Source: Bacillus sp. es.036 (GTDB taxonomy: Bacteria > Bacillota > Bacilli > Bacillales > Guptibacillaceae). Taken from it: a stretch of 64,000 nt of DNA. The stretch lies in contig NZ_PDIZ01000001.1 of NCBI RefSeq assembly GCF_002563635.1, positions 2,914,001-2,978,000 on the forward strand. The letters are read 5' to 3'. The position numbers were made by a program, and so were the translations under genes. The notes beneath the pieces are model-generated. The model saw nothing but the letters and a program-made list of their open reading frames with translations, made no database searches and was not told where the DNA came from. Below, in pieces: positions 44,901 through 53,448 of this stretch. Each line of letters starts with the position of its first letter. Position 1 is the first letter of the stretch.

Positions 44901-47900
44901 TTACTTATTTAACCATTTGTTAAGCTGATCTTTCACATCTTTGTTTACAGCACTGTCACCACCAAGAACTTTCGCTCCTGATACATCTGTTGTTGTAAAG
45001 TACTTAACAAGATAAGATTCAATCTCTTTCGGGATTTCATCGCTCTTCACAAGGAACATGCTACCTTTATCTTTCACAACAAGTGGTGCAGCTGCAAGGG
45101 CATCCGGGAAGTTCATTCCGTTAGCTACAAACAGTTGATCAGTATTTGTACCAAGCTCTTTATGAATTTCTACAAGGGTACCGAATCGGTTTGCTCCAGC
45201 AAGGCGTTTGGTTGTAAGCGATAATTCATCAGCCATATCGACAACCTCATCAGAAATGACCGCATCTCCACCAAGAACGTAAACCTGCTTTCCAGTCATT
45301 AGTTTCTTCGCATCTTTTGTAAGTGTTTTGCCGTCAGTTAATACAATTGGCATATCATTTGCACCAGCAATAGAGGCAGCACTTAATGCATCAGCAAAGT
45401 TTTTACCAGTTGCAAGGAAAACAGCTTCACTAGTTGAGCCTTTTTCAGCAAGCTTGTTAATAATTTGAACGTTTGTATCATAACGAGTGTCTCCGCTTAG
45501 GCGCTCAATATCAGCTGTACTGACGCCAATGTTTGCAAGTTGTGTATTGACTTTCTTTGAGATGGCATTTTCACCACCAAGAATCATGACATTCTTAGCT
45601 TTAAGGCGAGAAATCTCGTTAAGAACCTCATCAGAAAGCATACCGTCTTTATTAGCAAGTAGGATCGGTGCATCATAAGCACTTGCTAAAGGTCCAGCAG
45701 ATAGTGCATCTGGGAAGTTAAAACCAGTTGCGATAAATACCGTATCAGCAGTAGTTCCTTCTGGATACATTTGCTTGGATACTTCAATAGCTGTTTCAAA
45801 ACGATTGTCTCCAGCTACCACTTCTACCATATCTCCATCTGTCTCAACAGGCACGATTGAAAGCACTTCGCCTGTTGCTTTATCTTTCAAGAAAATTCCA
45901 GCTGTATACTTACCACTATTTTCTGGTGTCGTAATTTTCACATCCGTAGTTGCTTTCTTACCTACACCTAAATCAAAGCTAGACTTACCAGTAACTTCAA
46001 TCTTACCAGCACCTTCTTCTCCAGCTGCGAGCACTTTCGCTTCTGTAACGGAAAGATCGAAATCTGTAGTCTTTTCAACTGTTGAATAACCATCGACCCG
46101 AATTGTATATTCACCATCTGGAAGGTTCTTTACAGTGAATGATTCTTCAGAGTCACCATCTGCATCAATGGCAATATAATCTCCAATAATTTTTCCATCT
46201 TTTGAGCGATAGAGGTATAGGTCAAGATCATCGCCAGCATCGCTTGTATTACCAATGGCTACATCAAGAGAGATGTTATTCTTGAGGTTGATTGTTTTAT
46301 CATATACATTTCCACCTGTTACAGTTTCACGAGATTTTTCCGTTTCAGGCTTACTAAACGCGCCACCCACTACTTCTACTGAACGTTTCGTAGATAAGTA
46401 GTTTTCAAATGTGACAGATTTGGATACTTCGCTTCCCGGCATAGCACTACCAAGTGCAATTCTTCCTGGGCTAGATACAACATCCTGAACGAATGCTTCT
46501 AGTTTAAATTTGTTCATAGCAACGCCGTCTTTTGGAGCCGCAGTACCATAGACCGCTACTTCCCAAACACCAGATTTAGGACTTTTTGCAACATAGTCTT
46601 CTACGCCAATACCATCATAACCAGCATAGCCCTGGAATGCGTTAACTTGATCACCATCAGGATTCATAACAAGCATCCTGACGCGCCCCTGGAATTCATC
46701 GTTTTCTTTAAGAGCTTCTAATGCAAAGCGAACTTCCTGCGCGCCTTCTTCTACATTAAAGAAATAGCTCTTTGTTTTCGAAGACTGAACTTCATCTTCA
46801 TGCGTTAAGCGGAAACGATCTTCAGATGTAAATTCTTCTCCAAGAACGATCGTCTGAAATGAGCGAGCTTCCGCATAAGCCGTATCTGGATCATCAATTA
46901 ATAGAGTACCTGCGTTAACGCCAATATCCATCTTGCTCTTATCATATTTAACAGTCATTTCCTTAAATTCACCCGGTGCAAGTTTGATGCTCTTTACAGA
47001 AGGAGTAAACCAATCAGAATTCGAAGAAATGTTAAGGTTCTTCGTTTCATCCGTTGGGTTTTCAACCATAACCGTTACTTCTTCAGGAACTTCTTTGTTG
47101 CGAACATAAAGTCCTGGTCCACCAGAAACTTTCTCACCGTGGTACACCGTTACATTGACTTCTTTTACTTCATTGATGTAGTGCTTACGAATATATTCAT
47201 AAGCTGCGGGTACATCAATTAAGCCAGCTCCTTCTTGAACACGAGTGTATCCGTCCACATGAACAGCTGTTTGGATAAGGGCTTCACGAGCAAGCTCATA
47301 GTCAAACGGGATGCGATCTTTAAGTGCAGCTTGCTTTAATGTTGCGACAGCTCCAGCTACATATGGAGAAGACATGCTTGTACCTTGAAGAACTTCGTAA
47401 TTACCCAAATGCTCAGGGAAAGAAGCATAAGCAGATCCCGGTGCTACGAAGTCTGGTTTTTGTTGCCCATCTTCTGTTGGACCATTTGCAGAGAAGTACC
47501 AGAGACCTTCACCTTGAACTGGAGAACCATCTGCATTTTTGCCATACGGATAATATCCATATTCTGTAGCCCACATTTTACTGTTAATGTATGCTCCAAT
47601 TGAAAGAGCTTTCACTCCATCACCGGGAGCACCTACGGAATCCACGCCTGGTCCATCATTACCAGCAGAAGTGACATAAATCGTATCGAATAGCTCGCCC
47701 ATGTCTTCAATGATTTTCGCATAAGCGCCTGATCCGTCATTAAGGTCTGGTGAGGAACCTAGACTCATGTTGACAACATCTGTTCCAAATCCACCTAATT
47801 CTTCAGGTACTGCTGCAAGATACATTGCATTCGCGATACTCCACCCATATGTTCTACCAGCAGAGTCAAATACTTTTAAACCATATAAATCTGCACCTGG

Positions 47901-49049
47901 TGCCACTCCTTCAGCAGATACAGCTCCAGTATCATTTTCTCTTTCAGGTCCATTTGCAGCTGTAATACCAGATACGTGTGTACCATGACCGTCCCCATCA
48001 AAGAAAACTGTCGCAACTGGGAATGGATACAATGTTGTATTCGGGAATTGATGCCCTTGATAAGTAGGACTAGGACTTGCAATTCTAAAGTTAGCACCAG
48101 CAACTTCGTCCTCCTGGTTAAGATCCATGTTATCAACGTCGCCTTCACCATATGCTTTTTCGTCGGTGAAATCTTTGTCCTGATCAATATCAATATAGAC
48201 TTGATCATCTACAAGAAGAACATCAAATTGAGCGTCGCCTTTACCATCACCATTTAAATCACGGTAGACAGGCTTACCTTTAGCATCTACATCATAAGAA
48301 GCTGGAAGCAACGAACCGAAATAATATGTATCGTCTTCCGCATCAATACCTTCTGTTTTATATGTCCCTTCTTCTACAGTAATTGAGTCGCCTTCAGCCA
48401 CTTCTTGCTGGAACCAAACGTCCCCTTCTCCAACTGTATCAACGACGCCTTTAATTTTAGAAGAAACAACTTCGCCTTCTTTATTATATTGAGTGAAGGC
48501 TTCGTGACCAGGATCGACACCTGTGTCTATAATACCTACTTTGATTCCTGTTCCATCGTATTTATCGTGAAACTCATCAACACCAGTTGCCGAATGAGTT
48601 TCTTCGGTTGCAGGTTTAACCACATCTTCAGGGTTTTTGACTTTTGGTTTAAGATCAGTGTCTTCACTTGGTCCTTCATCAAGAACGATTTCATTATTCG
48701 CTCCTAGCATGCCAACAGAATCTAGGCGATAGACTTGAAGAACTTTACTTGTTGGTACCTCAGCAAGATACAAGTAGTTGTTTGTATTTTTCTTTACTTT
48801 CACGCCAAGTTTTTCAAGTTCTTTTGTAAGGTCAGGTCCACCGTGTTTTTTTGCAACAATAATTAATTCTTGTTTTGATTGTTCACTTGCAGCAAGTGAG
48901 GCAATCTCTTGCGTAACAGGAAGCTTAAATTTCTTCGTTTCTGATAAAGCTGCCTCAGCTTTTTCTGGATTATACGTCATACCCGCGAATGAAGAAGCAA
49001 CAAGAGAAGCGCCTGCAACAATAGTCAGGACTTTTTTCTTAAACGTCAT
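44901..49049 (-). CDS. Large secreted subtilisin-family protease with three CWB2 repeats
   Basis: A 1382-residue exported protease. Signal peptide about 1-33, I9-like propeptide to about 130, S8 domain about 160-620 with catalytic Asp175 (VGIIDTGVD), His355 (GDGHGTHVSG), oxyanion Asn464 (SAGND) and Ser558 (GTSMSSPYVAG). About 180 residues separate Asp and His, instead of about 35 in subtilisin, with an Asp-rich insert (DLNGDGKGD, IDIDQDKDF) that looks calcium-binding. Beta-sandwich and PPC-type domains follow, then three CWB2 repeats (VAGDNRFETA, RLSGDTRYDT, RLAGANRFGT). GGGGG precedes the ATG. Surface-attached Vpr-like protease is the best description. Confidence 0.92.
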   Translation of the reverse strand: MTFKKKVLTIVAGASLVASSFAGMTYNPEKAEAALSETKKFKLPVTQEIASLAASEQSKQELIIVAKKHGGPDLTKELEKLGVKVKKNTNNYLYLAEVPTSKVLQVYRLDSVGMLGANNEIVLDEGPSEDTDLKPKVKNPEDVVKPATEETHSATGVDEFHDKYDGTGIKVGIIDTGVDPGHEAFTQYNKEGEVVSSKIKGVVDTVGEGDVWFQQEVAEGDSITVEEGTYKTEGIDAEDDTYYFGSLLPASYDVDAKGKPVYRDLNGDGKGDAQFDVLLVDDQVYIDIDQDKDFTDEKAYGEGDVDNMDLNQEDEVAGANFRIASPSPTYQGHQFPNTTLYPFPVATVFFDGDGHGTHVSGITAANGPERENDTGAVSAEGVAPGADLYGLKVFDSAGRTYGWSIANAMYLAAVPEELGGFGTDVVNMSLGSSPDLNDGSGAYAKIIEDMGELFDTIYVTSAGNDGPGVDSVGAPGDGVKALSIGAYINSKMWATEYGYYPYGKNADGSPVQGEGLWYFSANGPTEDGQQKPDFVAPGSAYASFPEHLGNYEVLQGTSMSSPYVAGAVATLKQAALKDRIPFDYELAREALIQTAVHVDGYTRVQEGAGLIDVPAAYEYIRKHYINEVKEVNVTVYHGEKVSGGPGLYVRNKEVPEEVTVMVENPTDETKNLNISSNSDWFTPSVKSIKLAPGEFKEMTVKYDKSKMDIGVNAGTLLIDDPDTAYAEARSFQTIVLGEEFTSEDRFRLTHEDEVQSSKTKSYFFNVEEGAQEVRFALEALKENDEFQGRVRMLVMNPDGDQVNAFQGYAGYDGIGVEDYVAKSPKSGVWEVAVYGTAAPKDGVAMNKFKLEAFVQDVVSSPGRIALGSAMPGSEVSKSVTFENYLSTKRSVEVVGGAFSKPETEKSRETVTGGNVYDKTINLKNNISLDVAIGNTSDAGDDLDLYLYRSKDGKIIGDYIAIDADGDSEESFTVKNLPDGEYTIRVDGYSTVEKTTDFDLSVTEAKVLAAGEEGAGKIEVTGKSSFDLGVGKKATTDVKITTPENSGKYTAGIFLKDKATGEVLSIVPVETDGDMVEVVAGDNRFETAIEVSKQMYPEGTTADTVFIATGFNFPDALSAGPLASAYDAPILLANKDGMLSDEVLNEISRLKAKNVMILGGENAISKKVNTQLANIGVSTADIERLSGDTRYDTNVQIINKLAEKGSTSEAVFLATGKNFADALSAASIAGANDMPIVLTDGKTLTKDAKKLMTGKQVYVLGGDAVISDEVVDMADELSLTTKRLAGANRFGTLVEIHKELGTNTDQLFVANGMNFPDALAAAPLVVKDKGSMFLVKSDEIPKEIESYLVKYFTTTDVSGAKVLGGDSAVNKDVKDQLNKWLNK

Positions 49050-49300
49050 TTAGTAAAATCCCCCTTAATAGTTTGTGAAATCCCTACAATCGATCCCCCT
49101 TTACTCGAAATAATTATAATAATTCACTATTTTCAGTTTAATTATAAAGAGATTAAGAGTCAATCTTTAACTGTTAAAATTGTGAAATTTTTTGATAATT
49201 TGTAGATATTTTAGGACTTTTGTCCATAAAAGCGAAATAATGCCGTAATGATAAAATGCAATGGTTGAATAAAATGTGATTAGTAAAAAAACAATATAAA

Positions 49301-49329
49301 AAAACGCAGCGTCAACGACGCTACGTTTT
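49301..49329 (-). terminator. Terminator after the 696-codon S8 protease frame
   Basis: AAAACG-C-AGCGTC-AAC-GACGCT-A-CGTTTT with one mismatch, A/T-rich flanks. Confidence 0.85.
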
Positions 49330-51401
49330 TAATCATCAAGAAGTTGATCGATATGCCATGCTTTTGTCTCACTAATCGCAGCTGGCCCACCTAAAATACG
49401 GTAGTTACTCACTCCTTGATTATTTAAATATAAGATAGACTTATTTAATGCTTCATTTTCTCTATTAGGATGAACGAGAATGATAGATTGACCTGATCTT
49501 GATGCAGCTGCTCCACCTGTGAGAGCATCTGGAAACTTAAGCCCTGTGGCAAAATAAATCCCATCACTTTCGTCTATCCCAAACCTTAACAAGACTTTAA
49601 AGTTTGTATCAAATCGATCTTCTCCACCGATTCGCTCTGAGTCCAAGGATGGAATTTCAGAGACCACACTTTTACCGATAACTGTTTCGCCGCCGATCAC
49701 ATATGCTTTTTTGGGACCTAGCTCGTTTAAATAGGTTTTCGTATCATCAGGTAAAGAATCACTTTTCGTAAAAAGAACAGGTGATTCAAACCTTGACGCA
49801 AAAGAGGAAATAGACAAAGCATCCGGGAAATTTTCTCCTGAAACGATAAAGGTTTCCGTTGTATTTTCATTTTCAATGATCTTTGCAATTTCAGTAGCCG
49901 TTTCATAACGATTATCTCCAGCGATTCTCGTTGTTTCTATGCCTTCTGATTTCAACTGATCTACAACACCTTCAGGAAGGGCATCTTCCCCACCAATTAA
50001 TAGAACATGATTGGCAGAAAGGCGATTTAATTCATCTAGCAAGCTCTGCGACAAACCACTTTTTTTCGATAATAATATAGGACTTCCTAGTTTAGAAGCA
50101 AGAGGCGAGGCTGCTAAACTATCTGGAAATTCATCAGACCGAGCGAGCACAACGAATTTACCAGTTATACTCTTCCCATTAATTGAAATAGTTTGCTGAT
50201 CTACTGTATTCCAACTTTTTTTGGAAATATCAATGGCAGTTTCGATTGATGTCTCACCATATATACGATTGTACTCTGTCACGCCATTAAATGCAGCTTC
50301 CACATCTAAGATACCACTGCCAAAATCATCAGACCCATTAATGGGTGCTGCTGTTTCTTCTAATAATTTAAACACTTGTTTGTTTGTTAAGTATGATGCG
50401 TAGTCTTTTAGTAAAACTCCTGAGGAAGCTACAATTGGCGACGACATACTTGTACCTTTGTCAAAAGTATATTCTCCATTCAACGTAGTACTATAGATGT
50501 CCGTTCCAGGAGCAGCTAGATCAACAAGAGGGCCATAATTTGAAAAAGGTGCCTTTTCTTTTGTACCTGTCTGAACAGAAGCGACTGCTATTACTTCCGG
50601 ATAGGCTGCTGGAAAAACAACTGCCGAATCGTTGTCGTTACCCGCAGCACCAACCATCAGGATGTCTTTCGCTGCCGCTTCCTCAATTACTGTTCTTAAA
50701 GCAAATGAATTATTATAATTACCAAGACTTAAATTAATTACATCTGCATTATGATCAATCGCATAGCGTATCCCTTCTACAACTGTTGATAGATTTCCAG
50801 TACCGTTCTCCGTCACTTTTATCGGCATAATCGAAACCCCACGTGCCGGAGAAGCAATCCCGATTTGGTTGTTTGTTACTGCTCCAATAAGCCCAGCAAC
50901 TTTTGTGCCATGCCCATCTAAATCTTGAACCGATTGACTTCCATTTACAAGGTTAACCCCAGAAATGAGATTGGCTTTTAGGTCTGGATGAGTAAGATCA
51001 ACCCCCGAATCTATTACTGCAACCTTTGAAGAACTTTTTTGATTACTGAGAAGCTCCCATGCATTCAGTAAATTGATTTGATCCATCCACGGGTTTTGAT
51101 ATGAAAGCAATGCATCGTCTGGGAGACCCTCTCCCATTAAATACACTGGTTGATCTTTTTCTACATACTTCACTTCACGGTTAGACTTCAAACGATCAAT
51201 CGTTTCGTCGACTTCCTGTTTTGGAACTTCAATCACTTCCACTTTTGTGGAATATTCGGATTGCCTTGAGGGACTTTTCGCTTCACCATATGTAACAAGG
51301 ATACGCTCTGTTTCTTGATCAGATTGAGCTTCAGAGACTATGGGACCCAAAGAAAATAACAGAATAAAGAACATGAAAAGAATAATAGTTTTACTTTTCA
51401 G
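49329..51401 (-). CDS. Secreted subtilisin-family protease with CWB2 repeats, probable CTG start
   Basis: A 690-residue exported S8 protease (numbering from 51401). Signal peptide KSKTIILFMFFILLFSLG, a propeptide, then Asp131 (VAVIDSGVD), His164 (LDGHGTKVAG), Asn255 (AAGND) and Ser318 (GTSMSSPIVA), and three CWB2 repeats of which the first is degenerate (YGETSIETA) and the others are RIAGDNRYETA and RIGGEDRFDT. The only upstream ATG (51419) has no ribosome site; instead GGAAGAGGTG lies six bases before a CTG at 51401, giving a compact signal peptide. It lies next to the RRNPP regulator, so peptide-controlled expression is possible. Confidence 0.88.
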   Translation of the reverse strand: MKSKTIILFMFFILLFSLGPIVSEAQSDQETERILVTYGEAKSPSRQSEYSTKVEVIEVPKQEVDETIDRLKSNREVKYVEKDQPVYLMGEGLPDDALLSYQNPWMDQINLLNAWELLSNQKSSSKVAVIDSGVDLTHPDLKANLISGVNLVNGSQSVQDLDGHGTKVAGLIGAVTNNQIGIASPARGVSIMPIKVTENGTGNLSTVVEGIRYAIDHNADVINLSLGNYNNSFALRTVIEEAAAKDILMVGAAGNDNDSAVVFPAAYPEVIAVASVQTGTKEKAPFSNYGPLVDLAAPGTDIYSTTLNGEYTFDKGTSMSSPIVASSGVLLKDYASYLTNKQVFKLLEETAAPINGSDDFGSGILDVEAAFNGVTEYNRIYGETSIETAIDISKKSWNTVDQQTISINGKSITGKFVVLARSDEFPDSLAASPLASKLGSPILLSKKSGLSQSLLDELNRLSANHVLLIGGEDALPEGVVDQLKSEGIETTRIAGDNRYETATEIAKIIENENTTETFIVSGENFPDALSISSFASRFESPVLFTKSDSLPDDTKTYLNELGPKKAYVIGGETVIGKSVVSEIPSLDSERIGGEDRFDTNFKVLLRFGIDESDGIYFATGLKFPDALTGGAAASRSGQSIILVHPNRENEALNKSILYLNNQGVSNYRILGGPAAISETKAWHIDQLLDD

Positions 51402-51567
51402 TTGTGACACCTCTTCCATGATTGATTGTTATACGCTTTACTTTCACAAGTTTATAACGAATCTTTCGACAAATCACTAGAATAGTATCACATTAATAGT
51501 TTGAAAAAAATGGTTTTAAGTGGGGAGGAAGTCTCATTTTTTTAGAGGTTGCTTGGAAAAAGAGGGG

Positions 51568-51717
51568 TTACACGCGTTCATGGAGAAGGTTCTGGTGCTG
51601 TTGTTGAAGCGTTTGAAGTTTTTCCTCTAGGTTATGCTGCTCTTTTCTCATACTGCCTATGATTTGAATTAAACTCGTAATCATCGTTTCTACACGTTCA
51701 ATTCGATCTTCTTGCAA
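51568..51717 (-). CDS. Small coiled-coil protein, 49 residues
   Basis: A short gene with a TTG start six bases after GGAGGTG, running MQEDRIERVETMITSLIQII to ...LLHERV. Hydrophobic residues recur in heptad positions (I, V, M, L, I, L) with Gln/Glu/Lys between, so one long amphipathic helix or coiled coil is expected. No signal peptide. It is divergent from the RRNPP regulator and precedes the S8 protease by 166 bases on the same strand. The perfect ribosome site and length support it; function unknown. Confidence 0.7.
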   Translation of the reverse strand: MQEDRIERVETMITSLIQIIGSMRKEQHNLEEKLQTLQQQHQNLLHERV

Positions 51718-51749
51718 TTTCGACACCTCCTTTTCATTTTCATCATTTT

Positions 51750-51762
51750 ACCATATAATGGT
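51750..51762. promoter_or_regulatory. Palindrome around a TATAAT hexamer
   Basis: ACCAT-ATA-ATGGT. On the plus strand it contains TATAAT (51754-51759), with TTTTCA 17 bases upstream as a weak -35. It could be a promoter of the regulator gene (long leader) with an overlapping operator. Confidence 0.4.
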
Positions 51763-51796
51763 CAGTAGAGTTCTAAAATTCTTTCGACATTTTTAT

Positions 51797-51858
51797 GTTG
51801 GGAAAGTAATCTCAAAAACTGGCGATTAAACGCTATAAATTCGTCCATATTTCCCAAC
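51797..51858. repeat. Inverted repeat GTTGGGAAA...TTTCCCAAC upstream of the RRNPP regulator
   Basis: Two perfect nine-base arms at 51797-51805 and 51850-51858, 53 bases centre to centre (about five helical turns). They flank the PlcR-box-like palindrome on its left and right. Could be paired operator half-sites. Confidence 0.45.
51834..51849. promoter_or_regulatory. PlcR-box-like palindrome upstream of the RRNPP regulator
   Basis: TATAAATTCGTCCATA fits the PlcR box TATGNANNNNTNCATA at all defined positions except the fourth (A for G). It lies 84 bases before the regulator ATG. plcR genes are autoregulated through such a box, so self-control by the regulator next door is a reasonable inference. 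Confidence 0.5.
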
Positions 51859-51867
51859 CTCAAAACT

Positions 51868-51885
51868 ATTCTCTTTTCTGAGAAT
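51868..51885. repeat. Short palindrome ATTCTC-N6-GAGAAT
   Basis: Perfect six-base arms around TTTTCT, 48 bases before the regulator start. May be an operator or a small leader hairpin. Confidence 0.4.
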
Positions 51886-51932
51886 TTTTAGTAAACTGTA
51901 ATCAAATAGTTCTAGGAGAAAGGAAGCAAAGA

Positions 51933-53195
51933 ATGATTGGAGCAAAAATCCGATACTTCAGGCAGATGAAAGGCATCACACAGGAACAACTCGCTTCCGG
52001 AATCTGTTCTATTCCGTATTTAAGTAAGATTGAACACGGTCTTGCCCAGCCAAGTGAAGAACTTGTTGGACATCTTTGTAAAGAGTTAGGCGTCTCCCTA
52101 GATCAGGTTGATGATGAGGATAAAATGAATAAACTTCACAATGATCTAGATTCCTGGTACAAAGAAATGCGTCTAAGAAACTTTGATGAAGTTGTTAGTT
52201 ACAAAAAGCTGATAGACGAAGAAATTGATGGCGTGGAAGATCCTGATATGCTCACGAAATATCTTCTTTTATCGTTTAGGTATCATATTTTATTTAGAGA
52301 AACTGATAAAGCAAATGATATTCTTGAGAGATTGTATCATGTACAAGAAAGACTATCTGAGCAACTTGAATTCTATTATTTTTACTTTCTAGGATTATAC
52401 TACTACCAAAATAGTAAATTTAAAGAAGCTGGTGAACAGTACAAAAAAGCTCATTTTCTTCTTACTTCGATGAAATCAAATTCTGCAGAATGGGCGGAAT
52501 TTTATTATCAACAAGCGCTTGTACACAATCGTCTTAGTCAAATTACTATATCTAATAATCTTGCAATAAAATGCCTTGAAATGTTTAATAAAGAATACAA
52601 TTTCAAAAGAGCATCAGACACTGAAATTCTTTTAGGAGTAAACAATAGAGTTATCTTAAATTATGGAGAAGCCGAACATCACTTTCAAAACGCTCAAAAA
52701 TATGCGGAATCTTTTAATGATAAACGACTTAAGAGTATTATTTATCATGACCTTGGTTATGTATACTCCTGCCAAAACGAATCGGATTTGGCTTTAAAAT
52801 ACTATCAATTAGCTTTACAAAATAGTGAAGTTCACGAAATTGAAGATCGAGCTAAGACATTATATTTAATTGCTTCAGAGTATATTAAAAGTGGTAACTT
52901 TGATCTCGCTCGTAAATCAATTGATGATGGTATGGAGCTAGTTACAAAAACAGAGTACCTAGAATATATCCACCATTTTAAAATCTTGATTTTAAAACTT
53001 AGTAGCAAGCAGAGTGAAAATCAAGAGGTAATCCTTAAAGATGCAGTTGAATACTTTGAGGAAAAAACACGTTGGTACTATGTTTCAGAGTACGGTGAAA
53101 TGCTGGCAGACCATTATTTTAATAATGGCCAATATAAAAATTCAAGTTTTTATTTTAGGTTAGCGAACGATGCCAGGAAAAAAATCATGAATTAG
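51933..53195 (+). CDS. RRNPP-family peptide-responsive regulator (NprR/PlcR-like)
   Basis: A 420-residue cytosolic regulator. Residues 1-60 are an XRE helix-turn-helix (IGAKIRYFRQMKGITQEQLA...YLSKIEHG); residues about 70-415 are a run of TPR-like helical repeats (FYYFYFLGLYYYQNSKFKEAGEQYKKA; IIYHDLGYVYSCQNESDLALKYYQLAL). Length and layout match NprR (about 420) better than PlcR (about 285). Such proteins bind a re-imported peptide in the TPR groove and then change DNA binding. A secreted-peptide gene follows after 14 bases. AGGAGAAAGGAAG lies before the ATG. The flanking secreted proteases are plausible targets. Confidence 0.9.
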   Translation: MIGAKIRYFRQMKGITQEQLASGICSIPYLSKIEHGLAQPSEELVGHLCKELGVSLDQVDDEDKMNKLHNDLDSWYKEMRLRNFDEVVSYKKLIDEEIDGVEDPDMLTKYLLLSFRYHILFRETDKANDILERLYHVQERLSEQLEFYYFYFLGLYYYQNSKFKEAGEQYKKAHFLLTSMKSNSAEWAEFYYQQALVHNRLSQITISNNLAIKCLEMFNKEYNFKRASDTEILLGVNNRVILNYGEAEHHFQNAQKYAESFNDKRLKSIIYHDLGYVYSCQNESDLALKYYQLALQNSEVHEIEDRAKTLYLIASEYIKSGNFDLARKSIDDGMELVTKTEYLEYIHHFKILILKLSSKQSENQEVILKDAVEYFEEKTRWYYVSEYGEMLADHYFNNGQYKNSSFYFRLANDARKKIMN

Positions 53196-53209
53196 AAAGG
53201 GAGAAAAAC

Positions 53210-53347
53210 ATGAAAAAGTTAATTGTAAATGCACTACTTATTACTAGCTTAGTAGGAGTTGTTACTCTAGGTAACCACGACAGAGTACCTGATTCTCACG
53301 ACAGAGTGCCTGACTCAAGCCCATCAAAAACTGAAATTCATATCTAA
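53210..53347 (+). CDS. Secreted signalling peptide precursor with tandem heptapeptide
   Basis: A 45-residue gene. MKKLIVNALLITSLVGVVTL is a Sec-type signal; the exported rest begins GN and carries HDRVPDS twice in direct succession (residues 23-29 and 30-36), then SPSKTEIHI. AAAGGGAG precedes the ATG, which lies 14 bases after the regulator stop, and a strong terminator follows directly. Position, size and architecture are those of NprX/PapR/Phr precursors. The mature signal is probably within HDRVPDS; the exact ends cannot be read. Its Arg two residues into DRVPDS recalls Phr peptides such as DRVGA. Confidence 0.85.
   Translation: MKKLIVNALLITSLVGVVTLGNHDRVPDSHDRVPDSSPSKTEIHI
53276..53317 (+). 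repeat. Tandem 21-base repeat encoding HDRVPDS twice
   Basis: Two adjacent 21-base units (53276-53296, 53297-53317) differ at three bases, all third codon positions (GTA/GTG, GAT/GAC, TCT/TCA), so the peptide is unchanged. This pattern indicates an old duplication kept by selection on the peptide. Confidence 0.95.
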
Positions 53348-53353
53348 TACTCT

Positions 53354-53380
53354 AAACCCGGCTCATTTTAGCCGGGTTTT
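53354..53380 (+). terminator. Terminator after the signalling peptide gene
   Basis: AAACCCGGCT-CATTTT-AGCCGGGTTT followed by TTT; seven bases after the peptide stop. Confidence 0.93.
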
Positions 53381-53448
53381 TTATTTGCCCCACCTCCACT
53401 CACAACGCTATACTTATCATAGTTTAACTAGAATAGGAGTGTGCTAAG

